The position numbers were made by a program, and so were the translations under genes. A stretch of 32,779 nt of DNA from CAZHOV01 sp964534315 (GTDB lineage: Bacteria; Bacteroidota; Bacteroidia; Chitinophagales; Saprospiraceae). This document shows positions 1 through 7,070 of the stretch, one piece after another (position 1 is the stretch's first letter; the number at the start of each line of letters is the position of its first letter). Below the pieces are notes generated by a model. It searched no databases. It was not told where the DNA came from and worked only from the letters and a program-made list of their open reading frames with translations. Where the stretch lies: the NCBI GenBank assembly GCA_964534315.1, contig CAZHOV010000049.1, positions 1 to 32,779 on the forward strand, given 5' to 3'.

Positions 1-48
1 CCCTGAAACCCTGAAACCCTGAAACCCCTGAAACCCTGAAACCCCCCC
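1..48. repeat. CCCTGAAA tandem repeat at window edge
   Basis: Five head-to-tail copies of the octamer CCCTGAAA run from base 1 to 41 (the fourth copy has one extra C), followed by a run of seven C. The array reaches the window edge, so its true length is unknown. It lies about 45 bases upstream of the fabG-type gene. It has no spacers, so it is a simple tandem repeat and not a CRISPR. Confidence 0.85.
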
Positions 49-68
49 TAATACCTCATCTTTTTTCC

Positions 69-76
69 TATATTTG
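69..76 (+). promoter_or_regulatory. Bacteroidota-type -7 box upstream of fabG
   Basis: TATATTTG fits the TAnnTTTG consensus of the -7 element used by the Bacteroidota primary sigma factor. It ends 17 bases before the ATG at 94. I see no clear -33 TTTG at the usual distance, so this rests on the -7 match alone. Confidence 0.4.
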
Positions 77-93
77 TCTTCAAAAACACGCAT

Positions 94-840
94 ATGGGAT
101 ATTTGGATAACAAAGTTGTATTGGTTACTGGCGGATCGCGGGGAATTGGAGAAGCTATTGTACATAAAATGGCCAAAGAAGGAGCCCAGGTTGTCTTCAC
201 CTATTTGTCTTCAGAAGAAAAGGCGCAAAAAGTGGTTAGTGCCGTTGCAGAAAATGGAGGAAAAGCGCTGGCGTTACGCTCTAACGCCGCTTCTTTTACC
301 GAAGCAGAAGCATTAGTGAAACAGGTCATAGACCAGCACGGGCAGATCGATGTATTGATCAATAATGCGGGGATCACCAAGGATAACCTGATGCTTAGAA
401 TGAGTGAAGAACAATGGGATCAGGTGATTGAAACTAACCTCAAATCTGTTTTTAACCTGACTAAACATGCACTGAAGCCGATGTTGCGAAAGCGTTCGGG
501 CTCCATTATTAATATGAGTTCCGTGGTGGGGGTCTTTGGTAACGCAGGGCAGTCGAATTATGCAGCTTCAAAGGCGGGAATTATCGGCTTTACCAAGTCG
601 ATCGCCAAAGAAGTAGGTTCGAGAAGCGTCCGCTGCAATGCGATCGCTCCGGGCTTTATTGAAACCGATATGACCGGCGTGTTGGATGAAAAAACAAAAG
701 AAACTTTTATCGCTAATATTCCCTTCAAGCGACTTGGCCGGGCCGAAGAGATCGCCAATACCTGTCTCTTCCTGGGGGCTGATCTTTCTTCTTACATTAC
801 CGGACAGGTTATCAGCGTCTGTGGAGGAATGAATACTTGA
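94..840 (+). CDS. fabG: 3-oxoacyl-[acyl-carrier-protein] reductase, FabG type
   Basis: A 248-residue short-chain dehydrogenase whose length and motifs fit FabG, the NADPH-dependent reductase of the first reductive step of fatty-acid elongation in the cytoplasm. Visible: cofactor loop TGGSRGIG at residues 12-19, NNAG at 90-93, Asn114, Ser142/143, and the YxxxK pair Tyr156/Lys160 in SNYAASKAG. The segment IAPGFIETDMT and the ending ITGQVISVCGGMNT are FabG-like (family ending usually xxVxGGMxM). The ATG at 94 is preceded by a good -7 box and starts right before the Rossmann strand. The neighbour downstream is convergent. A paralogous SDR of other specificity is possible, since no other fab gene is adjacent. 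Confidence 0.9.
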   Translation: MGYLDNKVVLVTGGSRGIGEAIVHKMAKEGAQVVFTYLSSEEKAQKVVSAVAENGGKALALRSNAASFTEAEALVKQVIDQHGQIDVLINNAGITKDNLMLRMSEEQWDQVIETNLKSVFNLTKHALKPMLRKRSGSIINMSSVVGVFGNAGQSNYAASKAGIIGFTKSIAKEVGSRSVRCNAIAPGFIETDMTGVLDEKTKETFIANIPFKRLGRAEEIANTCLFLGADLSSYITGQVISVCGGMNT

Positions 841-883
841 TGGGTATCACAGGGCGGCTCAGAAAACTAAAGTCGTTTTAGGC

Positions 884-1600
884 CTATCTGGTCATACTCA
901 GGCTCCACGACTCCTCATCGTGGTTGCGATGGATTAGATCGAAAAAGCTAAATTCGGCATGTTCTTGCTTTTTTTCGATAGAAGTGATGCTGACCGTGCG
1001 AACGATATTTTTGCGATTCATAATGTAACCATTTTCCTGGTCCCCTTTTCCGCCGTTTTTATGTAGTTGTAGGATTTGAGACTTAGAAAATTCGGGGTTG
1101 GTGGAAAGCCAGTTGGCAAACCACTGGTGCCGTTGAGCTCTTACTTCTCTAGGATAAAGGGTAGCGGACGACCACAAATAGGTTTGGCCGAGGTCTAAGG
1201 ATTTTACAAATTTTTCATTTCCATCCCACCGGTATTCAAATAAGGCTCCGTTGTCGTAAATGACCATGGTGAAAGGCTCCATATTTTCAAAGGGATATTG
1301 GTCAAAAAAGTCCTGCGCCTTTCTAAACTCAAAAAAGTCGAGCACCATCACCCCCCTGCTTTTTCGGTAAGGTGGAGTGCGCTCGTGTTTTTCAAACGCC
1401 CCATTTAATAGGCAAACTAATTGATTGGAATCGGAAACAGTGATCCAGGTACCCCCTGCTTTGTCTCTCGGCAAGATCAACTTTTTGCCGTTAATTTCCT
1501 CGGTCTCGACACGAACATTTGCCCGCAAGGGACTCTCGTCCCTGTTGGAAGTCAAAATGAAATGATCCTCCGCTATGGGTAAATAGGTTACCGTACACAT
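884..1600 (-). CDS. NRDE family protein (TANGO2-like)
   Basis: A 238-residue protein beginning MCTVTYLP and carrying SNRDESPLRA at about residues 18-27, the signature that names the NRDE (TANGO2) family. Cys2 would become N-terminal after Met removal, as in N-terminal-nucleophile hydrolase folds. That catalytic reading is family-based inference, and the cellular role of bacterial members is unsettled. No signal peptide is seen, so it is probably cytoplasmic. The segment DKAGGTWITVSDSNQLVCLLNG matches the conserved GGTW block of the family. It is transcribed convergently with fabG, leaving 43 bases between the two stop codons. Confidence 0.85.
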   Translation of the reverse strand: MCTVTYLPIAEDHFILTSNRDESPLRANVRVETEEINGKKLILPRDKAGGTWITVSDSNQLVCLLNGAFEKHERTPPYRKSRGVMVLDFFEFRKAQDFFDQYPFENMEPFTMVIYDNGALFEYRWDGNEKFVKSLDLGQTYLWSSATLYPREVRAQRHQWFANWLSTNPEFSKSQILQLHKNGGKGDQENGYIMNRKNIVRTVSITSIEKKQEHAEFSFFDLIHRNHDEESWSLSMTR

Positions 1601-1814
1601 AATATTTTATTGCAAAGTTTTGGTTGTCTGGTTTAAGGTTGAATTGCTTAAGTGTTGAACTGTTTGTTTATGTGTTGAGAGAAGTTGAACGTTCGTAAAG
1701 GCGTTTCTCTCCCCCAACGAGCTAATTCCTAAAATGCCCCGTATACTGATTTACCCTTTATCTAACATTTTATCGAACATTGCACATTGCACATTGCACA
1801 TTGCTCATTGCACA
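1601..1814. other. Repeat-rich spacer without a gene
   Basis: This 214-base spacer separates the start of the NRDE gene from the end of the next minus-strand gene. It holds degenerate repeats built on GTTGAA and TGTTTA words (about 1625-1690) and runs into the ACATTGC array. I see no reading frame or RNA gene. Promoter elements of the NRDE gene should lie at its left end, but I cannot define them. Confidence 0.5.
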
Positions 1815-1818
1815 TTAC
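1777..1818. repeat. ACATTGC heptamer tandem array
   Basis: About six copies of a 7-base unit: ACATTGC four times, then TCATTGC, then ACATTAC. The minus-strand stop codon of the downstream SDR gene (1815-1817) lies inside the last unit. Related words recur at 4305-4321 and, decayed, at 6298-6330, so this is a dispersed family of intergenic heptamer arrays. Confidence 0.85.
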
Positions 1819-2519
1819 AAGTCTCCCAGTTGGGGTCTTAGGATAATATCTTCCACTACGGTAGAGCCGGAGGTTTGGTAGGCATTCCAAACGGCATTAG
1901 CAATATCTTCGGCGGGCATGAGGCGATCTTCCGGGAAGGGAGCGCCCTCCCAGGAAGCCGACCAGGTAGCCCCAGGCATTACGGACGTTACTTTTATGCC
2001 TTCTTTTTTAAGTTCTTCTCTAAGCACTTTACTGAAACCCAGCATGGCAAATTTGGAGATACTGTAAGAGCCGCCATTTGGATAGGCAATAATACTGGCA
2101 ATAGAGCAAATGTTAAAAATATGTCCTTGCTTTTGAGGTACTATTAGTGGAAGCAGCGCTCTGGTCAGATGGTAAGCGCTGTAGAGATTGGTTTCGATCA
2201 TGGTCTCCAAAGCGCCATCCTCTTCCTTCGTGATCTCTCCGGGCAGGAATACCCCGGCATTATTGACCAAGACATCGATCGTGCTCCAATGATCCCTAAT
2301 CATTTCTGCAAAGTGGAGGACCTGATGCTTTTGGCTCATATCTACTGATTGTATCAATACCTGTATAGCGGGGTATTTAGACTCCAACTCAGCTTTCAGT
2401 TGCTCCAGGTCGGCCCCTGTGCGGGCATTGATCGCTACATTAAACCCTGCTTGGGCAAAAATTTCTGTTATGGCTCTTCCGATACCTTTTGTGGCACCTG
2501 TAATGACTATATTCTTCAT
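1815..2519 (-). CDS. Short-chain dehydrogenase/reductase (SDR)
   Basis: A 234-residue classical SDR. Visible: NAD(P) loop TGATKGIG at residues 7-14, NNAG at 86-89, Asn111, Ser139 and the YxxxK pair Tyr152/Lys156 in GSYSISKFAM. An Arg (NART, residue 33) after the second strand suggests NADP(H) preference, which is inference. The substrate cannot be read from sequence. It is closest in style to small oxidoreductases of the YdfG/FabG-like group and ends in a short C-terminal tail, PQLGDL. Its stop codon lies inside the ACATTGC heptamer array, so the end of the protein abuts repeat DNA. The start is 154 bases from the divergent mlaE-type gene. Confidence 0.88.
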   Translation of the reverse strand: MKNIVITGATKGIGRAITEIFAQAGFNVAINARTGADLEQLKAELESKYPAIQVLIQSVDMSQKHQVLHFAEMIRDHWSTIDVLVNNAGVFLPGEITKEEDGALETMIETNLYSAYHLTRALLPLIVPQKQGHIFNICSIASIIAYPNGGSYSISKFAMLGFSKVLREELKKEGIKVTSVMPGATWSASWEGAPFPEDRLMPAEDIANAVWNAYQTSGSTVVEDIILRPQLGDL

Positions 2520-2546
2520 CTTTCCGAAATTTTTAAAATTGATTAG

Positions 2547-2554
2547 TATATTTG
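2547..2554 (+). promoter_or_regulatory. -7 box in the SDR/mlaE divergent spacer
   Basis: TATATTTG matches TAnnTTTG exactly and points towards the MlaE-type gene 120 bases downstream. A TTTC at 2521-2524 is the only -33 candidate and its spacing (22 bases) is slightly long. Confidence 0.35.
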
Positions 2555-2673
2555 CCGCCCGGTCGTTTTCGTTTGTTCGTTTTGGAATCCAATTCCAAAT
2601 TTTAAAACAAATATTCTACCGGGACCGTTACAAATGTGCAAAAATAATAGTGGAGGACCTATTTTAAAGCTTT

Positions 2674-3420
2674 ATGAACTTAAATTTTCTACATCATCTG
2701 GGGAAATATTTTATGCTGATCGGGACGGTATTCTCCAGGCCTGAAAAAATGTCGATGTATTGGAAGGAGACGATGCGCCAGATGAATGATATCGGGATCG
2801 GCTCCATTATTATCGTCGCATTGATCTCCGTGTTTATCGGTGCGGTTACCGCTGTACAATTTTCATATCAGTTGGATGGTACATTGGTTCCTCTTTACTA
2901 TTTAGGGTACATTGTCAGAGATATCAGCATTATTGAGATGGCACCTATGCTCACTTGTTTGGTGTTAGCCGGCAAAGTGGGTTCTAATATGGCAGCCGAA
3001 TTGGGGGGAATGCGGCAAAAGGAGCATATTGACGCAATGGAGATCATGGGGGTCAATACGGCAGCTTATCTGATCATGCCCAAAATTATTGCAGCAATTG
3101 TCGTTATTCCGATGTTAGTTACCCTTTCTGCTTTTATCAGTATTTTGGGCGGGTACATTGCAGCCGTACCTCCCGGCTTTGTGACGAGCGTGGAATATAT
3201 CAGAGGAATCCGTTCTTTCTTTGAGCCGTATAATGTATTTATGATGTATGTAAAAGCGGTTGTTTTTGCGTATATTTTGACAACTGTTTCCTGCTACCAG
3301 GGGTATTACGTGACCGGTGGAAGTATTGAATTGGGGCAGGCTAGCACCCGGGCGGTTGTGTTTAGTAATATTTTGATCTTATTGGCAGATTATATCATAG
3401 CACTATTATTAACTACTTGA
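2674..3420 (+). CDS. mlaE: MlaE-family lipid ABC transporter permease
   Basis: A 248-residue integral membrane protein with the MlaE permease layout: an amphipathic N-terminus followed by hydrophobic segments near residues 42-65, 85-105, 140-170, 190-215 and 225-245. The block EMAPMLTCLVLAGKVGSNMAAELGG (about 88-112) is the family's most conserved stretch, and MRQKEHIDAMEIMGV is the coupling helix that contacts the ATPase. With the next gene, 25 bases away, it should form the inner-membrane core that moves phospholipids between the inner and outer membranes. No MCE-domain substrate-binding gene (mlaD) follows within the window, so that part must be encoded elsewhere or is missing from this locus. 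Confidence 0.9.
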   Translation: MNLNFLHHLGKYFMLIGTVFSRPEKMSMYWKETMRQMNDIGIGSIIIVALISVFIGAVTAVQFSYQLDGTLVPLYYLGYIVRDISIIEMAPMLTCLVLAGKVGSNMAAELGGMRQKEHIDAMEIMGVNTAAYLIMPKIIAAIVVIPMLVTLSAFISILGGYIAAVPPGFVTSVEYIRGIRSFFEPYNVFMMYVKAVVFAYILTTVSCYQGYYVTGGSIELGQASTRAVVFSNILILLADYIIALLLTT

Positions 3421-3445
3421 TCGCTTTTGGAGAAATACTTTGTGA

Positions 3446-4219
3446 ATGATAAAAGTAGAAAATATACATAAAAGCTTCGGAGAGCAGGAGGTCTTAAAGG
3501 GGATTAATGTCTCTTTTGAAAAGGGAAAGACCAATCTGATCATTGGGAGAAGCGGAGCCGGAAAGACCGTTTTGCTCAAATTGTTAGTAGGGTTGTTGAC
3601 ACCTACTTCAGGTGAAGTTTGGTATGATGAGATCAACTTTTATCAGCTATCGAAAAAGGAAAAACGGGCCATCCGTATGAATGTCGGCATGCTTTTCCAG
3701 GGAGGGGCCCTTTTTGATTCTATGACAGTAGAAGAAAATATCCGGTTCCCGTTAGATATGTTTACCAACAGAACAAGAAAAGAAAAATTAGACCGGGTAA
3801 ATTATTGCCTGGAAAGGGTAAACCTGGAAGGTGTCAATGATAAATTTCCTTCCGAAGCCAGCGGAGGAATGCAGAAAAGAATTGGTATTGCCAGATCAAT
3901 CGTATTGGAGCCCCGCTATTTGTTTTGCGACGAGCCCAATTCCGGACTGGACCCCAAGACAGCAATCGTCATTGATGAACTTATCCGGAGTATCACCATC
4001 GAAAACGACATAACGACTGTGATTAACACCCATGATATGAATTCAGTAATGGGGATCGGCGATAATATTACGCTCCTCTTCAAAGGCGAAGTCGCCTGGC
4101 AAGGCAATAAGTCTGAAGTTATGGGAAGTGAAAATGAAACCCTCCAGGATTTTATCTTTGCCTCTCCATTTTTACAAAGATTACGCGAAGCCGCATTGGA
4201 ACGCGAAAATAATAAATAG
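3446..4219 (+). CDS. mlaF: MlaF-type ABC transporter ATP-binding protein
   Basis: A 257-residue ABC ATPase. Walker A GRSGAGKT is at residues 34-41. The Q-loop lies in MLFQGGALFDSMTV, wording typical of MlaF. The signature is a variant (ASGGMQKR in place of LSGGQ), as in other MlaF proteins. Walker B is YLFCDEP, and the switch His is in INTHDM. It would power the permease encoded just upstream. The pair is clearly an operon (25-base gap). The next gene is a tRNA, so the operon seems to end here. Confidence 0.9.
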   Translation: MIKVENIHKSFGEQEVLKGINVSFEKGKTNLIIGRSGAGKTVLLKLLVGLLTPTSGEVWYDEINFYQLSKKEKRAIRMNVGMLFQGGALFDSMTVEENIRFPLDMFTNRTRKEKLDRVNYCLERVNLEGVNDKFPSEASGGMQKRIGIARSIVLEPRYLFCDEPNSGLDPKTAIVIDELIRSITIENDITTVINTHDMNSVMGIGDNITLLFKGEVAWQGNKSEVMGSENETLQDFIFASPFLQRLREAALERENNK

Positions 4220-4225
4220 TGTTTG

Positions 4226-4233
4226 TATATTTG
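4226..4233 (+). promoter_or_regulatory. -7 box upstream of tRNA-Leu
   Basis: TATATTTG again fits TAnnTTTG exactly. It lies 7 bases after the mlaF stop and 93 bases before the tRNA, so it may start a transcript reading through the repeat spacer into tRNA-Leu. There is no good -33 element. Confidence 0.3.
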
Positions 4234-4236
4234 TTG

Positions 4237-4321
4237 AAAGTGGAAAGTGGAAAGTGGAAAGTTTGAAAATCAAAGATTTTTAATCATTAATTTAAAATTC
4301 TTAATTGCACATTGCACATTG
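4237..4321. repeat. GTGGAAA and TTGCACA short tandem repeats
   Basis: Between mlaF and tRNA-Leu, the unit GTGGAAA is repeated three times (about 4240-4260), and the words TTGCACA/TTGCACA/TTG occupy 4305-4321. The latter is the same heptamer (ACATTGC in another phase) as the array at 1777-1818. Confidence 0.75.
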
Positions 4322-4326
4322 ACAAC

Positions 4327-4410
4327 GCCCAGATGGTGGAATTGGTAGACACGCTACCTTGAGGGGGTAGTGATCGCAAGGTCGTGCAGGTTCGACTCCT
4401 GTTCTGGGCA
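4327..4410 (+). tRNA. tRNA-Leu (anticodon GAG)
   Basis: An 84-base tRNA. The acceptor stem is GCCCAGA paired with TCTGGGC, with discriminator A and no encoded CCA. The D-arm contains AATTGGTAGAC. The anticodon stem CTACC/GGTAG encloses loop TTGAGGG, giving anticodon GAG for CTC/CTT leucine codons. A long variable arm (GATC-GCAA-GGTC) shows a class II tRNA, and the T-arm is CAGG-TTCGACT-CCTG. All stems pair. Confidence 0.97.
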
Positions 4411-4422
4411 CTATTTTTTCAT

Positions 4423-4460
4423 AAAAGGAGTATTTTTTGAATTCAAAAAATACTCCTTTT
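4423..4460. terminator. 38-base perfect palindrome after tRNA-Leu
   Basis: Bases 4423-4441 are the exact reverse complement of 4442-4460, centred on GAATTC, with arms of the form AAAAGGAGTA-T6. The right arm ends in TTTT followed by TATC. It lies 13 bases after the tRNA, so a tRNA terminator (usable on either strand) is the simplest reading. The Nudix gene starts 13 bases further on, so it would need its own promoter within or after the palindrome. Confidence 0.65.
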
Positions 4461-4473
4461 TATCTTACGAACC

Positions 4474-5037
4474 ATGGATATTGAAAAAATTGAAACATGG
4501 GAGCACGTCAGGTCTGAAGAAGGGCCTGGCTTGAAATTGTTTAAAGTCCGGTTTGATCATATGAGAAATCCTAAGAACCAAGAGGTCTACCGGATGGTGG
4601 TATTGGAATCGCCTGATTCGGCCAACGTGGTGGCGGTGACCAAAGACCGAAAGGTGGTTTTGGTTAATCAATTTCGTTTCGGAACGCGTCAGAATACCCT
4701 CGAATTACCTGGAGGGCTGTTAGAGCAGGGAGAAGATCAACTCGAAGCGATCAAACGGGAATTAAGAGAAGAAACCGGTTACACGGGAGGGCAGTGGTCC
4801 TATTTGGGAACAATTGAATCCAACCCGGTTTTTATGGACAGTTATTTGCACCATTATTTGGCAGTAGGGGTGGAGAAAACAACCATTGCTGATCAGGATG
4901 AGGAAGAATACATCAAAACAATAGAAGTTTCTATCGAAGAATTAAGAGACCTGGTGGTGTCAAGCAAAATACAACATCCACATGCTATTTCGGGCATTGT
5001 CCGGGTTATTTCGCTTTGGGATGAGATCTTGATTTAG
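4474..5037 (+). CDS. Nudix hydrolase, ADP-ribose pyrophosphatase type
   Basis: A 187-residue protein with a complete Nudix box at residues 81-103: G-x5-E-x7-REL-x-EE-x-GY, binding Mg2+ and cleaving a nucleoside diphosphate linked to another group. The preceding strand LVNQFRFGTRQNTLELPGG resembles the QFR/ELPAG block of ADP-ribose and ADP-sugar pyrophosphatases (NudF type), so an ADP-ribose-like substrate is likely but not proven. No signal peptide is present, so it is cytoplasmic. It starts 13 bases after the palindrome that follows tRNA-Leu and ends 3 bases before the convergent DUF151 gene. Confidence 0.9.
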   Translation: MDIEKIETWEHVRSEEGPGLKLFKVRFDHMRNPKNQEVYRMVVLESPDSANVVAVTKDRKVVLVNQFRFGTRQNTLELPGGLLEQGEDQLEAIKRELREETGYTGGQWSYLGTIESNPVFMDSYLHHYLAVGVEKTTIADQDEEEYIKTIEVSIEELRDLVVSSKIQHPHAISGIVRVISLWDEILI

Positions 5038-5040
5038 AAC

Positions 5041-5607
5041 TTAATTGCCCTGCTTTTTCTTTTCGATCACATCTCTGATTTTTGCAGCGCTTTCATAATC
5101 CTCTTTTTCGATCACCTGATTAAGCATATCCTGCAGTTCGGTCAAGCTGTAATCTACAAGTGATGCCTTTTTTTCTCGTTTGATTTCTTTTTGTTCTTCT
5201 ACAACTACGCCGGCTTCGTCCAGGACTGCTTCAAACGTGTAAATTGGGCAACCGAAGCGGACTGCAAGGGCTATGGCATCGGAGGTTCTGGAATCTACTT
5301 TCCAAATTTTACTATTATAATTCACTAAAAGGTTCGCAAAGAAGATACCATCCCGCAACTCTGTTATAATGATCTCTTCAACAGAGGCTTCTAGTGCATT
5401 CAGCGTATTTTTAAACAAATCGTGCGTCAACGGCCTTCCGGGGCTATTATTTTCAAGTGCTACTGCAATAGCCTGCGCTTCAAAGGCCCCGATGATGATA
5501 GGCAATCTCCGGATACCTTCCGATTCTTCCAGAATAATGGCAAAATTGCCGGGGTGCATGTCACTGTTCGCAAGTGCCACTACATTCAATTCAATTTTTT
5601 CACCCAT
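5041..5607 (-). CDS. DUF151 (bifunctional nuclease family) protein with UVR motif
   Basis: A 188-residue protein in two parts. Residues 1-135 are a DUF151/BFN domain with typical blocks LPIIIGAFEAQAIA, RPLTHDLF and KVDSRTSDAIALAVRFGCPIY. Residues about 153-185 are a UVR motif (LQDMLNQVIEKEDYESAAKIRD), the short helical hairpin that mediates UvrB-UvrC type contacts. This fusion is common in Bacteroidota and often annotated as bifunctional nuclease. Nuclease activity is known for plant and some bacterial relatives, and its true role here is uncertain. It is divergent from the Fur-family gene, sharing a 221-base AT-rich spacer. Confidence 0.88.
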   Translation of the reverse strand: MGEKIELNVVALANSDMHPGNFAIILEESEGIRRLPIIIGAFEAQAIAVALENNSPGRPLTHDLFKNTLNALEASVEEIIITELRDGIFFANLLVNYNSKIWKVDSRTSDAIALAVRFGCPIYTFEAVLDEAGVVVEEQKEIKREKKASLVDYSLTELQDMLNQVIEKEDYESAAKIRDVIEKKKQGN

Positions 5608-5828
5608 AGGTTTTTATTTTGTTGGGATAATCCACATGATTTCCCTAATTCTTTTTATTTTTTTGGTGCCTTAATTTCTACATTTTCAATCTAAACAATT
5701 ATGTAACAAAAAGGCTTAAAAAGTTGTTAAAAAAGATTGAGTTAAGAATTCCTAAAATCTGAAAGGTAAAATAAAAAATATTACCAGAGGGTTGAAAAAA
5801 GTAAGCTAAAAGTTTTTAATTTGATGTT

Positions 5829-6254
5829 ATGAGTGTTTCTTCAACGATAAAAATCCTGGAAAAAAACAATCTTCGGAAGACTACCATCCGCAAGCAGGTG
5901 CTCTCGCTATTCCTGAATTATGATTATGCCCTTTCCAATCAATTTATTGAAAAAGAGCTATCTCCTATTGATCGCGTGACTCTTTACAGAACATTACGCA
6001 CGTTTGAAGATAAAGGAGTTATTCACAAAGCGCTGGACGGTAGTGATACGATAAAGTATGCGCTATGTGCAGAAGATTGCACCCACCATTTCCATAAAGA
6101 TAACCACATTCATTTTCACTGCGAAATATGCGGCAACACTCTTTGCCTGGATGATCTGGAAACGCCCAAGTTGCCCGCTCTAAAAGGCTTTAAAGTGAAA
6201 AATACCTATTTTGTACAAGTAGGTATTTGTGATAAGTGTAATAAAAAGGGCTGA
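5829..6254 (+). CDS. Fur-family transcriptional regulator
   Basis: A 141-residue metalloregulator. Residues 10-75 form the winged helix (recognition part DRVTLYRTLRTFEDKGVIHK). A His-rich stretch HFHKDNHIHFHCEICG (about 87-102) and the second CDKC (about 135-138) supply metal ligands, with CEIC and CDKC giving the structural Zn(Cys)4 site. The YRTL block is shared by Fur, Zur and PerR. The spacing does not let me choose among them, though the abundance of His and Cys ligands makes Zur/Fur more likely than PerR. I see no obvious Fur box in the AT-rich spacer upstream. No metal-uptake gene is adjacent. Confidence 0.88.
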   Translation: MSVSSTIKILEKNNLRKTTIRKQVLSLFLNYDYALSNQFIEKELSPIDRVTLYRTLRTFEDKGVIHKALDGSDTIKYALCAEDCTHHFHKDNHIHFHCEICGNTLCLDDLETPKLPALKGFKVKNTYFVQVGICDKCNKKG

Positions 6255-6433
6255 GCGTGCAGGGATCTCCAATTCCCAAAATAGGTTGCTCCTTTCAATT
6301 GCTCATTGCACAATCCCCATTCCTCATTACTAACGACCCCATACGCCTGCTCAACTACCGTAAAATAGTTAGGGTTGCGCGGCAATGAAAATTCTTTTAT
6401 TTTCGTAATATATTAAGATAAACAATAATTAGA

Positions 6434-6506
6434 AGGCAAGCCAAAAACCGATTTATCCATTCATATTGGCTTACCTCATTTTGATGGGCATTTTAAGATG
6501 GCCCAT
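6434..6506. other. Two adjacent hairpins in the leader
   Basis: AGGCAAGCCAA (6434-6444) pairs with TTGGCTTACCT (6466-6476) at 10 of 11 positions. Directly after it, ATGGGC (6484-6489) pairs with GCCCAT (6501-6506) across an 11-base loop. The second is not followed by a clean T-run. Fur mRNA processing or a small structured RNA are possible. Confidence 0.4.
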
Positions 6507-6674
6507 TTCAATAACTTTTTTAGATAGTTGTTTTACCCATATTGCGTTTATTGGAATCGTTAGTAGACTAGAGAAACCTTGAACGAAGAATTTTTTGCGT
6601 ATAGAATGATTTACGTCATTCTGTTTCAAATGTTCGATTTTGTTGGTTTTTGAGCATCATAACGCTATCCCTAG

Positions 6675-6720
6675 CCTGTCCAAAACTAGTTCAAAAAATT
6701 CTAGGACAGGGTTTTCTCTT
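6675..6720 (+). terminator. Candidate terminator hairpin in the leader
   Basis: CCTGTCC (6675-6681) and GGACAGG (6704-6710) pair perfectly over a 22-base loop and are followed by the T-rich tract GTTTTCTCTT. It could end a transcript coming from the Fur gene or from an unrecognised small RNA in the leader. Confidence 0.4.
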
Positions 6721-6849
6721 AGTCTTTTTTCTATAAAGAATAAAAATTAGAGACTTCGATTCTTGTCTTCCTGACGGCATTCAATCTTTTCTTTTCCCTC
6801 GCTCTTTTGTTCCCTTCCTTTTAAGAAATGTTTTTTGTTTCTGTTTTTT

Positions 6850-6871
6850 TATATTTAAATTATTATATTTA
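6850..6871 (+). promoter_or_regulatory. Possible promoter of the E1-Ubl-E2 operon
   Basis: TATATTTA occurs twice (6850-6857 and 6864-6871), each one mismatch from TAnnTTTG. A TTTG lies at 6834-6837. Spacing does not fit perfectly for either, so this is a weak call. If right, the operon mRNA has a leader of about 190-210 bases. Confidence 0.22.
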
Positions 6872-6990
6872 CAGGGGTATAGGTATGTTTAAAGATGGCA
6901 ACGTCTTTAATTTAGATCGTTGTTATTTGTAATGTAAAAAGATGTGCCGGACTGAAAATTTAATAACCCCTTTCGAAAAAAAAATAAAAA

Positions 6991-7027
6991 AACGTTATAA
7001 AGTGGTAACGTTTGATGGCCTTAAGGC
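6991..7027. promoter_or_regulatory. Inverted repeat and palindrome just upstream of the E1 gene
   Basis: AACGTTA (6991-6997) and TAACGTT (7006-7012) form a perfect 7-base inverted repeat with an 8-base spacer. It is followed at once by the 10-base palindrome GCCTTAAGGC (7018-7027). The pair sits 44-80 bases before the E1 start codon, where an operator or leader hairpin would be expected. No regulator can be assigned. Confidence 0.4.
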
Positions 7028-7070
7028 ATAAATAATAGAACCGTTTAAGTACATATTTAAATGAAAGCAA

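Larger units (their letters stand above)
6255..7070. other. 816-base gene-free leader before the ubiquitin-like operon
   Basis: No convincing reading frame is present on either strand. The left end carries a decayed ATTGC-type repeat (6298-6330). Four inverted repeats stand out: 6434-6476 (arms differ by one base), 6484-6506, 6675-6710, and 6991-7012. The stretch 6720-6990 is strongly T- then A-rich. This would suit a long 5' leader or a small RNA plus promoter of the downstream operon, but I cannot match it to a known RNA family. Confidence 0.55.

Noticed and set aside
1..48. Possible CRISPR array or telomere-like end
   Set aside because: The octamers are directly adjacent with no spacers, and the normal fabG gene follows at once, so neither fits.
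74..316. An 80-codon plus-strand frame overlapping fabG
   Set aside because: It is a different frame of the conserved fabG N-terminus and is Lys/Leu-rich without a fold.
6255..7070. A known riboswitch in the leader
   Set aside because: I compared the visible hairpins with common riboswitch cores (for example TPP, SAM, cobalamin) and saw no characteristic conserved words.
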